Below are positions 11,433 to 20,352 of a DNA stretch of 64,000 bases, in pieces. The notes beneath the pieces were generated by a model. The model saw only the letters and a list, made by a program, of their open reading frames with translations. It was not told where the DNA came from and searched no databases. The stretch is from Monoplex corrugatus (Eukaryota; Mollusca; Gastropoda; Littorinimorpha; Ranellidae). The position numbers and the translations under genes are program-made. Location: assembly GCA_030674185.1 (NCBI GenBank), contig CM060307.1, positions 62,710,653 to 62,774,652 of the forward strand, written 5' to 3'. Numbering within the stretch: the first letter of the stretch is position 1; every line of letters begins with the position of its first letter.

Positions 11433-11712
11433 CAGTCGACTCCGCTTATAAGAACCTCGCTTACAAGAAACTCCGCTTACAAGAAACTCCGCTTATAAGA
11501 AAGCAAAAAAATTGTCCCTGCCGAGGTTGTTCTTTGTGATTACTTACAAAACCTCTTATATAAGAAACTCTGTTACAAGAAACCTCGTCTACATGAAACA
11601 CGATTTCTTGCTCCAGACACGATTTCCCTCCGATTTAAGAAACTTCTGCTCAGCTATAGGAAACTCACTTTTGAGTTCCTCGTAAAAGAGGTTCGACCGT
11701 AAAGGAAACTGA
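11433..11712 (+). repeat. Left TIR and subterminal repeats of the Tigger element
   Basis: After the terminal bases the motif CTCCGCTTAYAAGAAA and its variants recur at least six times (11440, 11454, 11470, 11487, 11553-11570, 11570-11590 and weaker ones to ~11700). Right-end counterparts are at 20018-20085 (TATATAAGAAACC, GATATAAGAAACC, TTCTTATAAGCG). Such iterated subterminal motifs are typical transposase-binding sites in pogo-like elements; binding itself is inferred. Confidence 0.75.
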
Positions 11713-11773
11713 AAGTTAAAATTTTCCGGGAAGTGATTTTTTGTTCTAAGGCGAAACCGAAACTAGCACCATG

Positions 11774-12733
11774 TGTGACGGATGTGTTGTATATACTTTC
11801 ATAGTATATTTCCACTTTTGTATAGAGTTTTGGCTCAATTTTGCTTTTGTGGACTGGAGCACCCAGTGTTGGTTTTGGTGTCTTTATTCTGATTGGCTGT
11901 GAAGTAAAAGCGTGGAGTGCACAGAGCGTGGAATGCGTGGAGTGTGGAATTCGTGTAGCGTTGTGTGCGTGTCGAAAATCTGTGAACTAAAAAGTGAGTT
12001 CTACAGAGATTTCCAGGTGGAGCGGTCGCATATCTTTGCCACCTGAAGAGAACTAAATCTGTTTGTCTTAAGCTGCTATGTTAGCAGCTTCTGACGTGGG
12101 GAGCTGTCTGGTCTGATTAGCTCACGAGGGAGCCACATACGTACGTGACGTTGGTTTGAGGGATAGATGCCTGATCCAGTCCCTGGTCCTAAGCTGTTAG
12201 GATTCTGCTGAATACCTGCTGTTTTGAGGGGTGGATGCCTGATCCAGTCCCTGGTCCTAAGCTGTTAGGACTCTGCTGAATACCTGCTGTGGGCGTGTCC
12301 AGTTACTGACGCCTCTGTTTCGTCTTGCTCCCCAGGATTGTGTGGTAACTATACTTATATAGAGTGAACTGAATTCTGAACAATGATTTCGACGCTGTGA
12401 AACAGACTGACTGAAGTGCTGATGCAGTGAAAGAATTCCTGTGAAAGGACTGTTTGGGACGGAAACCTGAATCGATTACTTTTTATTGAACAGTGGTCAA
12501 TGAACATTTATTTCTGACTTATGTGTTTGTTGATCCAGTTGGATGAAAATTGAACTGATGATATTTGATTAATTATAAATATTTAAATATACTAATTTGT
12601 TTACAGAGGTTGTTGAAGTGACTGAGTGGAAGGTTGTGTGTGGTTGGGGAAAACAATAGAACACGCACCTACATATACACAATCTACTTTTATTCTATTT
12701 CTGTCAGTCACACATAAACAGACTTCTGTAACA
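11774..12733 (+). repeat. 5' LTR
   Basis: 960 bp, TG...CA. It contains a tandem duplication of ~68 bp (12155-12290, unit starting TTTGAGGGATAGATGCC) and a TATA-like TTATATAG at 12355-12362 about 375 bp from the LTR end, a plausible core promoter. The downstream poly(A) hexamer of the 3' LTR (AATAAA) is altered here to CATAAA. Confidence 0.9.
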
Positions 12734-12734
12734 C

Positions 12735-12747
12735 TGGCGACCCCGAC
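12735..12747 (+). promoter_or_regulatory. Putative tRNA primer-binding site
   Basis: TGGCGACCCCGAC begins two bases in from the LTR end. TGG at this position complements the CCA end of a tRNA, as in most LTR retrotransposons. Which tRNA was not determined. Confidence 0.65.
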
Positions 12748-13050
12748 TTTTGTTTTCCCAGTGCGAACATTTTATGAATACATGTGATGATTGGAAAATA
12801 ACTTGATCAGTTTTGTATGATTACACTTGTTGGATTATAGTTTGCCTGCGTGCATTCTACATTTTGTAAAAGAGTTGTGTCCCTTCTGCTGTTGAGGACA
12901 ATACTTGTATTTTTTCTGGCACAATCTGGTGTTAGTTTTTGCTTACTTCGTGTCATTGTTCTATATCTAGTCTGGACTTTGAAAACATTTCAACTTTTTA
13001 TTTTGTGCTTTTTTGATTTATCGTTTTTGTGTATTCATCGGACTTTGAAA

Positions 13051-14465
13051 ATGTCAGATACTGACGTCATGTCTGTGGATGATAAGCTGTTCCAGACTTT
13101 CGTTCCAAGAGGAAAAGTCTTAGGATTGGAAGGAGATAAGCTCATAGAGTATGTAAACAAACAGGTCAAGGACACGCAGGATAGGCAAGATAGATGGCAG
13201 ACAAGGAATGCAGAAAAACAGAGTTAGAAAAGGCTAAACAACAGGCCGATATAGATAAAGAAAAGGCTAAGCCACAGGCTGAGGTAGAAAGGGAACAGAT
13301 TGTACAGAGGGAAGAAACGATCAGGCGCAAGGAAGAAGAAGAAACTAAACGCATTGAGCTACAGATAGAAGCAAAGAGACAAGCTGAACTTAGACAGATT
13401 TCTGTACAAGAAGGTAACTCCTTTAGTTTTGATCAGGGTAGACTTCTCACATCTCGACCATCATTTCCCAAACTTCCAGCTTTTAGGGAAAAGACGGATG
13501 ACATTGATTCGTATCTCTTTCGATTTGAGACTCATGCTACTAATCTAAACTGGCCAAAGGAGCTTTGGGTAACATACTTATCAGCTTTGTTGGACGGTAC
13601 TGCACTCGCGCTCTATCATTGTCTCTCAGAGGGTAGTACTGTCACTTACGATATCTTGAAGGAGAACTTACTTAAAAAGTTCCAGTGCACCCCTGAAGGA
13701 TTTAGACAAAGATTCAGACAGGCTAGACCAGGCGCAGACGAGCCTTTTGACACATACGCTGTGGAGCTGCGTCGTCTGTTTGATAGGTGGGTTTCTCTAT
13801 CAAAAATTGAAAAATCGTATGAAGGGTTAGTCGATCTCCTTCTAGCTGAACAGTTGATAGAGAGTATCAGTAAAGATTTAGCCACATTCTTGTGTGAAAA
13901 AGATAAAGGGTTTACTGAAATGATCACTGCTGCGGAATCGTATCGCCATGCTCACCCTCATAAATCACTTGCTCGCAAGAGTGAAACAACAGTGTTTGGT
14001 TCAGTGAGCAAGGCCGAGCTCCAGGGATGTTCTAAGGATTACTCTGGCCAGGGAAATCACTCTTTTTCTGAGGGGTTTCGAGGACAACGACCTTTTCCCA
14101 GAGGCAATTACAAGGGCAATCGAGGTTTTCAAGGACGTGGTCAGGGTGCTGGTATTTCTCATAGAGGTGGCCGCTTCAATCAGTTCAGTGAAGGAAGTGA
14201 TCAGAGTTCAATCTCTTGTTGGCTGTGTAAGCGTGCGGGTCACAGGTCCAATACTTGTCCGTGGAAGTCCGGAAGGGACCCTTGTGGTGTATGCACCCTC
14301 AGTCACCCAAGAGGTTCGTGCTCGTTTCGTCCAAACTATGGACATTCTACGGTAGTACCTGAACATACTGAAGGCCCAGAGCAACAGTTTTCAGGATGTA
14401 CAGCAGTGGTCTGTTCAGTCAATCAAGATTTAAAGATCAGTTGCACTTGGAGTCTGGGTCTGTAA
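13051..14465 (+). pseudogene. gag: gag (capsid/nucleocapsid) of the LTR element
   Basis: The most likely start is ATG at 13051 (MSDTDVMSVDDKL). The first ~58 codons run in one frame to a stop at 13225. The following Glu/Lys/Gln-rich coiled-coil stretch and the rest run in the neighbouring frame from ~13194 to 14465, so a single lost base, probably in the A-run near 13213-13217, has split the gene. After the charged region comes a capsid-like retrotransposon-gag domain (FPKLPAFREKTDDIDSYLFRF through WVTYLSALLDGTALALYH and FAQARP/AVELRRLFDRW-like helices, 13470-13960). An Arg/Gly-rich segment follows, then a CX2CX4HX4C zinc knuckle at 14217-14258 and a second Cys-rich CGVCTLSHPRGSC. In the family this protein packages the element RNA. 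The order matches Ty3/gypsy gag. Given the break, product from this copy is doubtful. Confidence 0.85.
14429..14435 (+). promoter_or_regulatory. Candidate -1 ribosomal frameshift heptamer
   Basis: TTTAAAG sits in the gag frame as T TTA AAG, which fits the X XXY YYZ slip pattern. The protease frame downstream is exactly the -1 frame, and gag ends 30 bases later at 14465. A downstream stimulatory structure was not identified. Confidence 0.5.
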
Positions 14466-14785
14466 ATGGCAAGTCTTGTTCGATTTTGCGAGACACAGGA
14501 GCTACTGTGTGTGGAGTTCGCAAACGCTTTGTAAAAGATAATCAGTATCTTGGTAAGTCAATTAAGTGTATTTCGTTTGGTGGTCGTGTTGAGACATTTC
14601 AATTGGCTAAGGTTCAGGTCAAGTCTCCATATGTATCTGGAGTTGTAGTGTGCTGTGTTCTGGAGGCTCCGGTTGCTGATGTCATCATTGGGAATGTTCC
14701 TGGTTTAAATGATTCCATGAGATCTCATCCAGAGGCTGTTTTGCATGATCCTGTTGTGCCGATCTCCCAGGTTTCAAAACAAGGG
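14436..14785 (+). pseudogene. Partial aspartic protease of the LTR element
   Basis: Reads from the -1 frame relative to gag. The catalytic box is RDTGATVCGV (DTGA at 14492-14503), and the flap-distal ADVIIGNVPG block lies at 14675-14704, as in Ty3/gypsy retropepsins. Roughly 115 codons of protease-like sequence are present. After ~14785 the reading drifts into unrelated residues and the frame closes at 14926, just before the purine tract. The reverse transcriptase, RNase H and integrase that normally follow are gone, so a deletion has fused the protease region directly to the element's last few codons and 3' LTR. In intact relatives this enzyme cleaves the Gag-Pol precursor. Confidence 0.75.
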
Positions 14786-14942
14786 CATTGTTTCTGCAGG
14801 AGTTCTCTTTTGAGGTTCTCCCTATTTCCGCCCCGTCAAGTATGTTGCCAGACCAGCTCTCGTGATCCTCGGTTGATCCAATGGTTCCATGAGCCCTCTC
14901 ATAGACAATTCGGTCATTGTCTCTAATGTAGAGGGGGGGTAG

Positions 14943-15891
14943 TGTGACGGATGTGTTGTATATACTTTCATAGTACATTTCCACTTTTGTATAGAGTTTT
15001 GGCTCATTTTTGCTTTTGTGGACTGGAGCACCCAGTGTTGGTTTTGGTGTCTTTATTCTGATTGGCTGTGAAGTAAAAGCGTGGAGTGCACGGAGCGTGG
15101 AATGCGTGGAGCGTGGAATTCGTGTAGCGTTGTGTGCGTGTCGAAAATCTGTGAACTAAAAAGTGAGTTCTACAGATTTCCAGGTGGAGCGGTCGCATAT
15201 CTTTGCCACCTGAAGAGAACTAAATCTGTTTGTCTTAAGCTATGTTAGCAGCTTCTGACGTGGGGAGCTGTCTGGTCTGATTAGCTCACGAGGGAGCCAC
15301 ATACGTACGTGACGTTGGTTTGAGGGATGGATGCCTGATCCAGTCCCTGGTCCTAAGCTGTTAGGACTCTGCTGAATACCTGCTGTTTTGAGGGGTGGAT
15401 GCCTGATCCAGTCCCTGGTCCTAAGCTGTTAGGACTCTGCTGAATACTTGCTGTGGGCGTGTCCAGTTACTGACGCCTCTGTTTCGTCTTGTTCCCCAGG
15501 ATTGTGTGGTAACTATACTTATATAGAGTGAACTGAATTCTGAACAATGATTTCGACGCTGTGAAACAGACTGACTGAAGTACTGATGCAGTGAAAGAAT
15601 TCCTGTGAAAGGACTGTTTGGGACGGAAACCTGAATCGATTACTTTTTATTGAACAGTGGTCAATGAACATTTATTTCTGACTTATGTGTTTGTTGATCC
15701 AGTTGGATGAAAATTGAACTGATATTTGATTAATTATAAATATTTATACTAATTTGTTTACAGAGGTTGTTGAGGTGACTTGAGTGGAAGGTTGTGTGTG
15801 GTTGGGGAAAACACATAGAACACGCACCTACATATACACAATCTACTTTTATTCTATTTCTGTCAGTCACAATAAACAGACTTCTGTAACA
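14943..15891 (+). repeat. 3' LTR
   Basis: 949 bp. Carries the same internal ~68-bp duplication (15319-15454) as the 5' LTR, plus AATAAA at 15871-15876. The polypurine tract lies directly upstream at 14928-14942. It is followed by the target duplicate CCATG at 15892-15896. Confidence 0.9.
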
Positions 15892-16012
15892 CCATGTCTT
15901 TGTCTCGTGTGGATAGTGGGTGCTGCCATTCTTTCTATTTCCATTTTCGCAGCTGTTGTAGAAATCTGAGTCAGTGACCACTCAGCAGTACTGTTTCTTG
16001 GCTACATTCGCA

Positions 16013-16297
16013 ATGGCTGAAGGGAGAAAGCGGAAAGCAATCTCTTTACAGAGAAAAATTGAGATAATCAATGCTGTGGAAGCCAATCCAAACAAGAAAA
16101 AGAAAACTAGATCTATTGCTGAGGAGTTTCAAGTTCCTGTGTCATCGGTATCCAACATTTTGAGAGAGAAACAGAAGTACCGGGATCAGTTTGCCTGTGG
16201 TACAAAAGGTGTGACCAGAAAATGTGACAGACGGTCCAGTCATGACTTTGTCGACACCGAGCTCTTGAAATGGTTTACTGAATCGAGGTAAGGCTAA

Positions 16298-16336
<39 letters not shown>

Positions 16337-18595
16337 GGAACTGTGGAAAGAATACACAACAAACATGATTTATTATAATGTAAAACTAAAAACTAAAGAG
16401 GTGATAGATGAGTGCGCATTTATGTGTATGCGTGTGTGTGTGCGCGTGCGTGCGTGCGTGCGTGTGCGTTTTGCACTATGCAACATACATCAGGCATGGG
16501 AATTCTCGGATCTGCAAATTTCGGAGAAAACAAGCCGACCTTCCTGGGAAAAAACAAACAAAAAACTGTTCCCTGTAAACAAAAGTCTGTTCGTCGACTG
16601 TCTGCCGCCTACCCCCCTTTCCCACCCCTTCCTCCGGTCATCAGTTTCGTTGCAGGTGGTCGACCGCCTGCTCCCTCCCTTCCCTTCCCCTGTCGTCAGT
16701 CAGCCGCTGGCAGTCGACCTTTGCCCTGTCTCTCCCCCTCTCCTTCCCCAGTCATCAGTTGTCCACCGGTGGTCAGGGGTTTTAACTCTCAGAAATTCCC
16801 ATGGTTATGGTAGGCGGGTAGAATTTACATGAGTCAACAATCTCTCTGAACAGTTTAACACACTAAACACAGTGAGCTGAGGGAATGCCTTCTCGCGTTA
16901 GTTCGCTTGCTGGTATTACGTGTGAGGAGGGGCACCTGACGACTGCTCTCCTTCCGTTGCCATGGACATCCAGGATAATAGATAATTAGCACTAGCTACG
17001 TCAGCTCAAAACTTTTGTTTCAAATGATACGTTATGAATACTGTAGCAGGGTACACAACCATATCAATCGATCAATATTGTTTATTCATGAATATGGATC
17101 GAAGTGCAGTATTTCCATGTGCATGCATTCTCTCATCTGTTCAAATACAGTTAACTGATCAGTGATCTATATGTTGTGCAGGTCGCAAAATGTCCCTATC
17201 AGCGGGCCTGTATTGAAAAGCAAAGCTGAAAAGTTGTCATCGTCTTTGGGGCTGGACGACTGGCAGTGCAGCGAGGGATGGCTTCATCGATGGAAGAAAA
17301 GGCATGGCATCGTCTTCAAGTCGATGAGTGGAGAAAGGGCAGCTGTTAACGGAAGAATTCAGACACATGGGTGGAGGATGTTCTTACCCCAATGCTGCAG
17401 AAGTATGAAGCAAAAGACGTTTTTAACCTCGATGAAACTCTGTTTTGGAGACTTCTCCCCAACAAAACGTTTGCATCCAAGGGAGAAAAGTGTCACGGCG
17501 GGAAGAAATCGAAGGAAAGAATAACAGTGATTTGCTGCAATATGGACGGCAGCGAAAAACTACCTCTTTTAGCTGTCGGAAAGTTCATGAACCCACGATG
17601 TTTCCGTGGAGTGAAGAAGTTGCCCGTTGACAACGAGGCCAATTCTACAGCATGGATGACCAGTGACATTTTCCAGCAGTGGTTGCTCTCATTTGATAGA
17701 TGCTACGACAAAATCGTGAAGTCCTCTTGGTGCTGGACAACTGTTCATCACATAAAATTCCTCAGATGAAAGCAACGAAGGTCCTGTTTCTTCCAGTCAA
17801 TGCGACCTCCAAGCTACAGCCGTGTGATGTTGGAGTCATATGCAATCTGAAGGTACAGTACAGAAAGGCGATGGTCTTCAAGTTGCTAGCTCATATCAGT
17901 GCTGGAGGAACAACGAAGGGCTATCAGTTCACCCTGCTTGAAGCAGTTTCCACCCTGAAACAGTCCTGGGACAAAGTTTCTCCTTCCACAATCGCCAACA
18001 GCTTCCGCAATGCAGGCTTTTGCAAGACCGGTGGTGAAACAAATACAGGTGCAGACGACAGCTCGCAAGAACCTGACCCCAAAGACCCCTTCTTACACGT
18101 CTCTTCGAAGAATGGAACATTTCTCCTTCTGACTACTATAGTGTGGATGATGGTGTTGCAACAATGGAGTCGACAACTTGCCCAACTGTTCCAGCTCCGT
18201 CGACGTCAACAGCCACAGAAACAGTCACCGAGGATGCATCAGATGGAGAGGACGACTGTGGAGAAGGCAAAACAAGAATTTCAAGCAAAGGCGCTTTGGA
18301 CTGTGTCCAGAAAATTGATGCGTATTGTTTGCAGTCAGGTTGTGATGATGCTATTATGAAGTCGTTCCATATATTCACTGACCTGCTGGAAAAGCATATG
18401 CCAGGTTGGAACAAAAAGTGGAGAGAGAGTACGGCCAAAGATCAGGGCAAAGTAGACACAGACAGTGTGGACTGTGGAGAGAAGAAAGAAGTGAAAAAAG
18501 ATAAAGGAGGGAAGGAAGAAGTGAAAAAAGATAAAGGAGGGAAGGAAGAAGAGGTGAAAGCTGGAGGAAAGGAAGGGGATGGAAGGAGAACATGA
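16013..18595 (+). pseudogene. pogo/Tigger (jerky-like) transposase, split by one intron, frameshifted
   Basis: Exon 1 (16013-16287) begins MAEGRKRKAISLQRKIEIIN and ends in LLKWFTESR; it is a CENP-B/pipsqueak-type helix-turn-helix (SIAEEFQVPVSSVSNILRE). Exon 2 starts at 17182 (SQNVPISGPVLKSKAEKL), the second CENP-B helix-turn-helix domain (CSEGWLHRWKKRHGIVFKS). A DDE domain follows: NLDET (first Asp, 17431), LLVLDNCSSHK (second Asp, 17736) and LQPCDVGVI (third Asp, 17826). The last two are 29 residues apart (DD29D), as in pogo-type enzymes. The C-terminal helices (ALDCVQKIDAYCLQSG) run to 18400. Frame shifts near 17345, 17697 and 18090 break it. Past 18470 it runs into a Lys/Glu/Gly-rich segment that ends at TGA 18593. 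In active relatives this enzyme cuts and pastes the element at TA. This copy is dead. Confidence 0.88.
16288..17181 (+). other. Intron in the transposase gene
   Basis: Donor GAG|GTAAGG at 16288 and acceptor TTGTGCAG|GTC ending at 17181. Joining keeps the frame across an Arg codon and places WFTESR directly before SQNVPI, as expected in this family. The 894-base intron holds a (TC)n run (16298-16336), a (TG)n run (16427-16468), a pyrimidine-rich block (16600-16770) and an inverted pair CATGGGAATT (16494) / AATTCCCATG (16793) that might mark a small MITE. Confidence 0.8.
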
Positions 18596-19008
18596 TGAAG
18601 AGGAAGAAGAAATGAAAGAAGGGGGAATGGAAGGAATGGAGGGAGAGAAAGGAGGGAGGGAAGGTAGGAAGGAATGGAGGGAGAGAAAGGAGGGAGGGAA
18701 GGTAGGAATAGAGGGGCGGAAGAAGAGGTGAAAGCAGGGGGAAAGGAAGAGATAGGAGGGAAGGAAGGAAGAATGGCAGTTGGGGGAAATGGAGGGGTGT
18801 ACGAAGAGAAAGTAAGGGAGGAAGCTGGGCTGGACGCAGAGAATGGAGGGAAGGAAGGAAAGGTGAAAGGAGGGGAAACAGAAGGGATGGTTGCAGGGAA
18901 GAGACTGAAGGAAAAGGGAATGAAACCAGAGAAAACGGGAAAGATAGCAGAGATGGAAGGAAGGAAAACGGAGGAGATGGAGAGAGATAGAAAGGAGGAG
19001 AGGAACGG
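18470..19008 (+). repeat. Purine-rich Lys/Glu/Gly-coding low-complexity block
   Basis: The plus strand is almost entirely A and G. A ~39-base unit (GAAGTGAAAAAAGATAAAGG...) is duplicated at 18487-18560, and a ~50-base GGAATGGAGGGAGAGAAAGG unit is duplicated at 18620-18715. In one frame it reads Glu/Lys/Gly repeats for most of its length. It lies between the DDE transposase and the OTU frame and may be the remains of a linker joining them, or a repeat that expanded between two genes. Confidence 0.65.
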
Positions 19009-19566
19009 GACGAGGATATTCGATTTGTAGGGACAGAACCAGAACCTTCGCAAACCTTCAAACCGACGAATGCAGCTTGGCGTGTGCGGCAGTGTCAAAG
19101 ACTTGGTCTTCCAGCCCCTCTAGATCTGCCGGAACGGAAAACCAAAAAAGAACTGGGAAAACCCATCAAAGTCAGTAATATGGGAGATGGAAATTGTCTG
19201 TATAGAACGCTCAGTTTTGAAGTGTGTGGCACGCAGCAGACTGCCATGAGCAGTTAAGAGCTTTGATAGCTGATTTTATGTGCCAGAATCAACAGTCTTT
19301 TATTGCCTACGTTGGTCAAGATCTTGGACAGTACATCTCAGAAAACACTCTTCAAGACAGTTCTTGGGGGTCGGATGTGGAGATCTTTGCCGCAGCGACA
19401 CTGTTACAGACAACCATTGTTGTCTACACTGCCTGTTCTCCGATGTCTACAAAGTGGTTGCCCCATCCACCACTTTTTCCTATTTCCTGGAACAGACGGA
19501 AGTGAGGAAAAAATCTGTATCCGAAATTTGTGCCAACATTTTGAACGCGTTGTTTGCGTTGCCTAG
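19009..19566 (+). pseudogene. OTU-type cysteine protease-like frame, frameshifted
   Basis: One frame reads DEDIRFVGTEPEPSQTFKPT, then AAWRVRQCQRLGLPAPLDL, then MGDGNCLYRTLSFEVCGTQQ; DGNC at 19186-19197 is the Asp/Cys catalytic box of OTU deubiquitinases. It stops at TAA 19255. The neighbouring frame carries on with LRALIADFMC, FIAYVGQDLGQYISE and SSWGSDVEIFAAATLLQTTI (the WG--EI-A strand of OTU folds) to ~19480. A third frame supplies EEKICIRNLCQHFERVV, with the C-terminal catalytic His at 19537-19539. All the landmarks of a ~150-residue OTU domain are therefore present, broken by about two indels. OTU enzymes cleave ubiquitin chains. The frame lies inside the Tigger element between its transposase and right end, and whether it was a separate gene or a transposase extension is not clear. 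Confidence 0.75.
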
Positions 19567-20092
19567 CATTCTCAAATAACTCAAAGGTTCTCCAGGTGTT
19601 GCAGTAATATGACGAAACTAGCAAGTCAATTATCAAAACTCTCAAAGAAGAGGGAAGTATGCCTAGGACTCATAAATAAAATACTACGCATGTACACCGT
19701 ATATGCGTGTGTGTATATGGATACTGAAACTAAGAATTTCTCAAATAAAGTCTCAGCCGAGATCTGTGAGGTGTTCTGCCAGGAAAAAAAAAGACGCTCA
19801 CGGCGTCACATCATCCCATTCTATTGTTACGTCTAGCAGCATACACTTATTTAGTCTTCTTACAACAAGAATAATGTGTGATGGAAGAGGAACAGTATAT
19901 TGAAATAAAATAATTTCCCTCTCTATTACGCATTTTTTCTTGACAGGTGTGTTCTTTTCCTTTTCTTTCTCTTTCTTGCCATTTCCACGGTTATAAGAAT
20001 TTTCTTATATCCGAGTCTTCGTATATAAGAAACCTGATATAAGAAACCAAAAAATTGTGTCCCCATGACTTTCTTATAAGCGAAGTGTACTG
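19567..20092 (+). repeat. Right subterminal region and TIR of the Tigger element
   Basis: Non-coding. A poly(A) hexamer AATAAA lies at 19904-19909, downstream of the OTU frame. Subterminal ATAAGAAA-type motifs crowd 20005-20085, and the element ends CGAAGTGTACTG at 20092, followed by TA. Confidence 0.75.
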
Positions 20093-20094
20093 TA

Positions 20095-20352
20095 CCAGGT
20101 AGATCATAAGGAAGATTGGAAAAGACAGGCAACATTTATAGACCTTTTTATCAGCAAAGGGAGAATTGGCGCACCTGGTCACAACGGGAAAGCTGGAAGA
20201 GAAAGCACCAGGTAGAGACCCAGGGAGAAGATATTGGACGGACTTGCAGAGTGGCTGAAGACAAAGAAGGTGGAAGAGGTACTTAAGGCATCAAGAGATA
20301 GAAACAGATGAAGGCATGATCGCCAGCACGGGCAGGGCACCTGATGGATGAG
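20095..20352 (+). mobile_element. Family-B LINE 3' end, right of the Tigger element
   Basis: Shows the family-B order: AGGCAACATTTATAGACC, GCGCACCTGGTCACAACGGG, AAGCTGG, GACCCAGGGAGAAGATATTGG, ACTTGCAGAGTGGCTGAAGA, then CATGATCGCC and GGGCAGGGCACCTGATGGATGA at the end. It directly abuts the right TA of the transposon, so it may be the downstream half of the LINE piece at 10805-11430. Confidence 0.82.

Larger units (their letters stand above)
11774..15891 (+). mobile_element. Non-autonomous Ty3/gypsy-like LTR retrotransposon (gag-protease only)
   Basis: Two ~950-bp direct repeats (11774-12733 and 14943-15891) both begin TGTGACGGATG and end TTCTGTAACA, the TG...CA ends of LTRs. The 5-base target duplication CCATG lies directly outside (11769-11773 and 15892-15896). 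The internal 2.2 kb has a primer-binding-site-like TGGCGACCCCGAC two bases in from the 5' LTR, a gag, the start of an aspartic protease, and a purine run (AGAGGGGGGG, 14930-14939) before the 3' LTR. No reverse transcriptase, RNase H or integrase is present. By eye the LTRs differ at about ten substitutions plus several small indels, so insertion was fairly recent compared with the host transposon. It would need proteins from a relative to move. Confidence 0.9.
11433..20092 (+). mobile_element. pogo/Tigger-type DNA transposon (~8.7 kb with nested LTR element)
   Basis: The left end starts CAGTCGACTCCGCTTATAAG after a TA (11431-11432). The right end finishes CTTATAAGCGAAGTGTACTG followed by TA (20093-20094). 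Read inward, the ends align as CAGT(C/A)..ACT.CGCTTATAAGAA, which gives imperfect terminal inverted repeats with the TA target duplication usual for Tc1/mariner/pogo elements. Inside are a CENP-B/DDE transposase pseudogene in two exons (16013-18595), an OTU-protease-like pseudogene (19009-19566) and a nested LTR retrotransposon (11774-15891). Without the LTR element and its duplicated 5 bases the transposon is ~4.5 kb. Many frame breaks show that this copy is dead. Confidence 0.88.

Noticed and set aside
16365..16832. Proline-rich open frame as an exon
   Set aside because: It lies in the transposase intron between good splice sites and derives from TG and pyrimidine simple sequence.
16013..18595. 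A domesticated, functional Tigger-derived host gene
   Set aside because: Several frameshifts interrupt the transposase, and the TIRs and TA duplications are still present, so it is a dead transposon copy rather than a co-opted gene.
18375..19098. 228- and 218-residue Ser/Pro/Leu-rich frames on the minus strand
   Set aside because: They are antisense readings of the purine-rich block between the transposase and OTU frames, with no recognisable domain.
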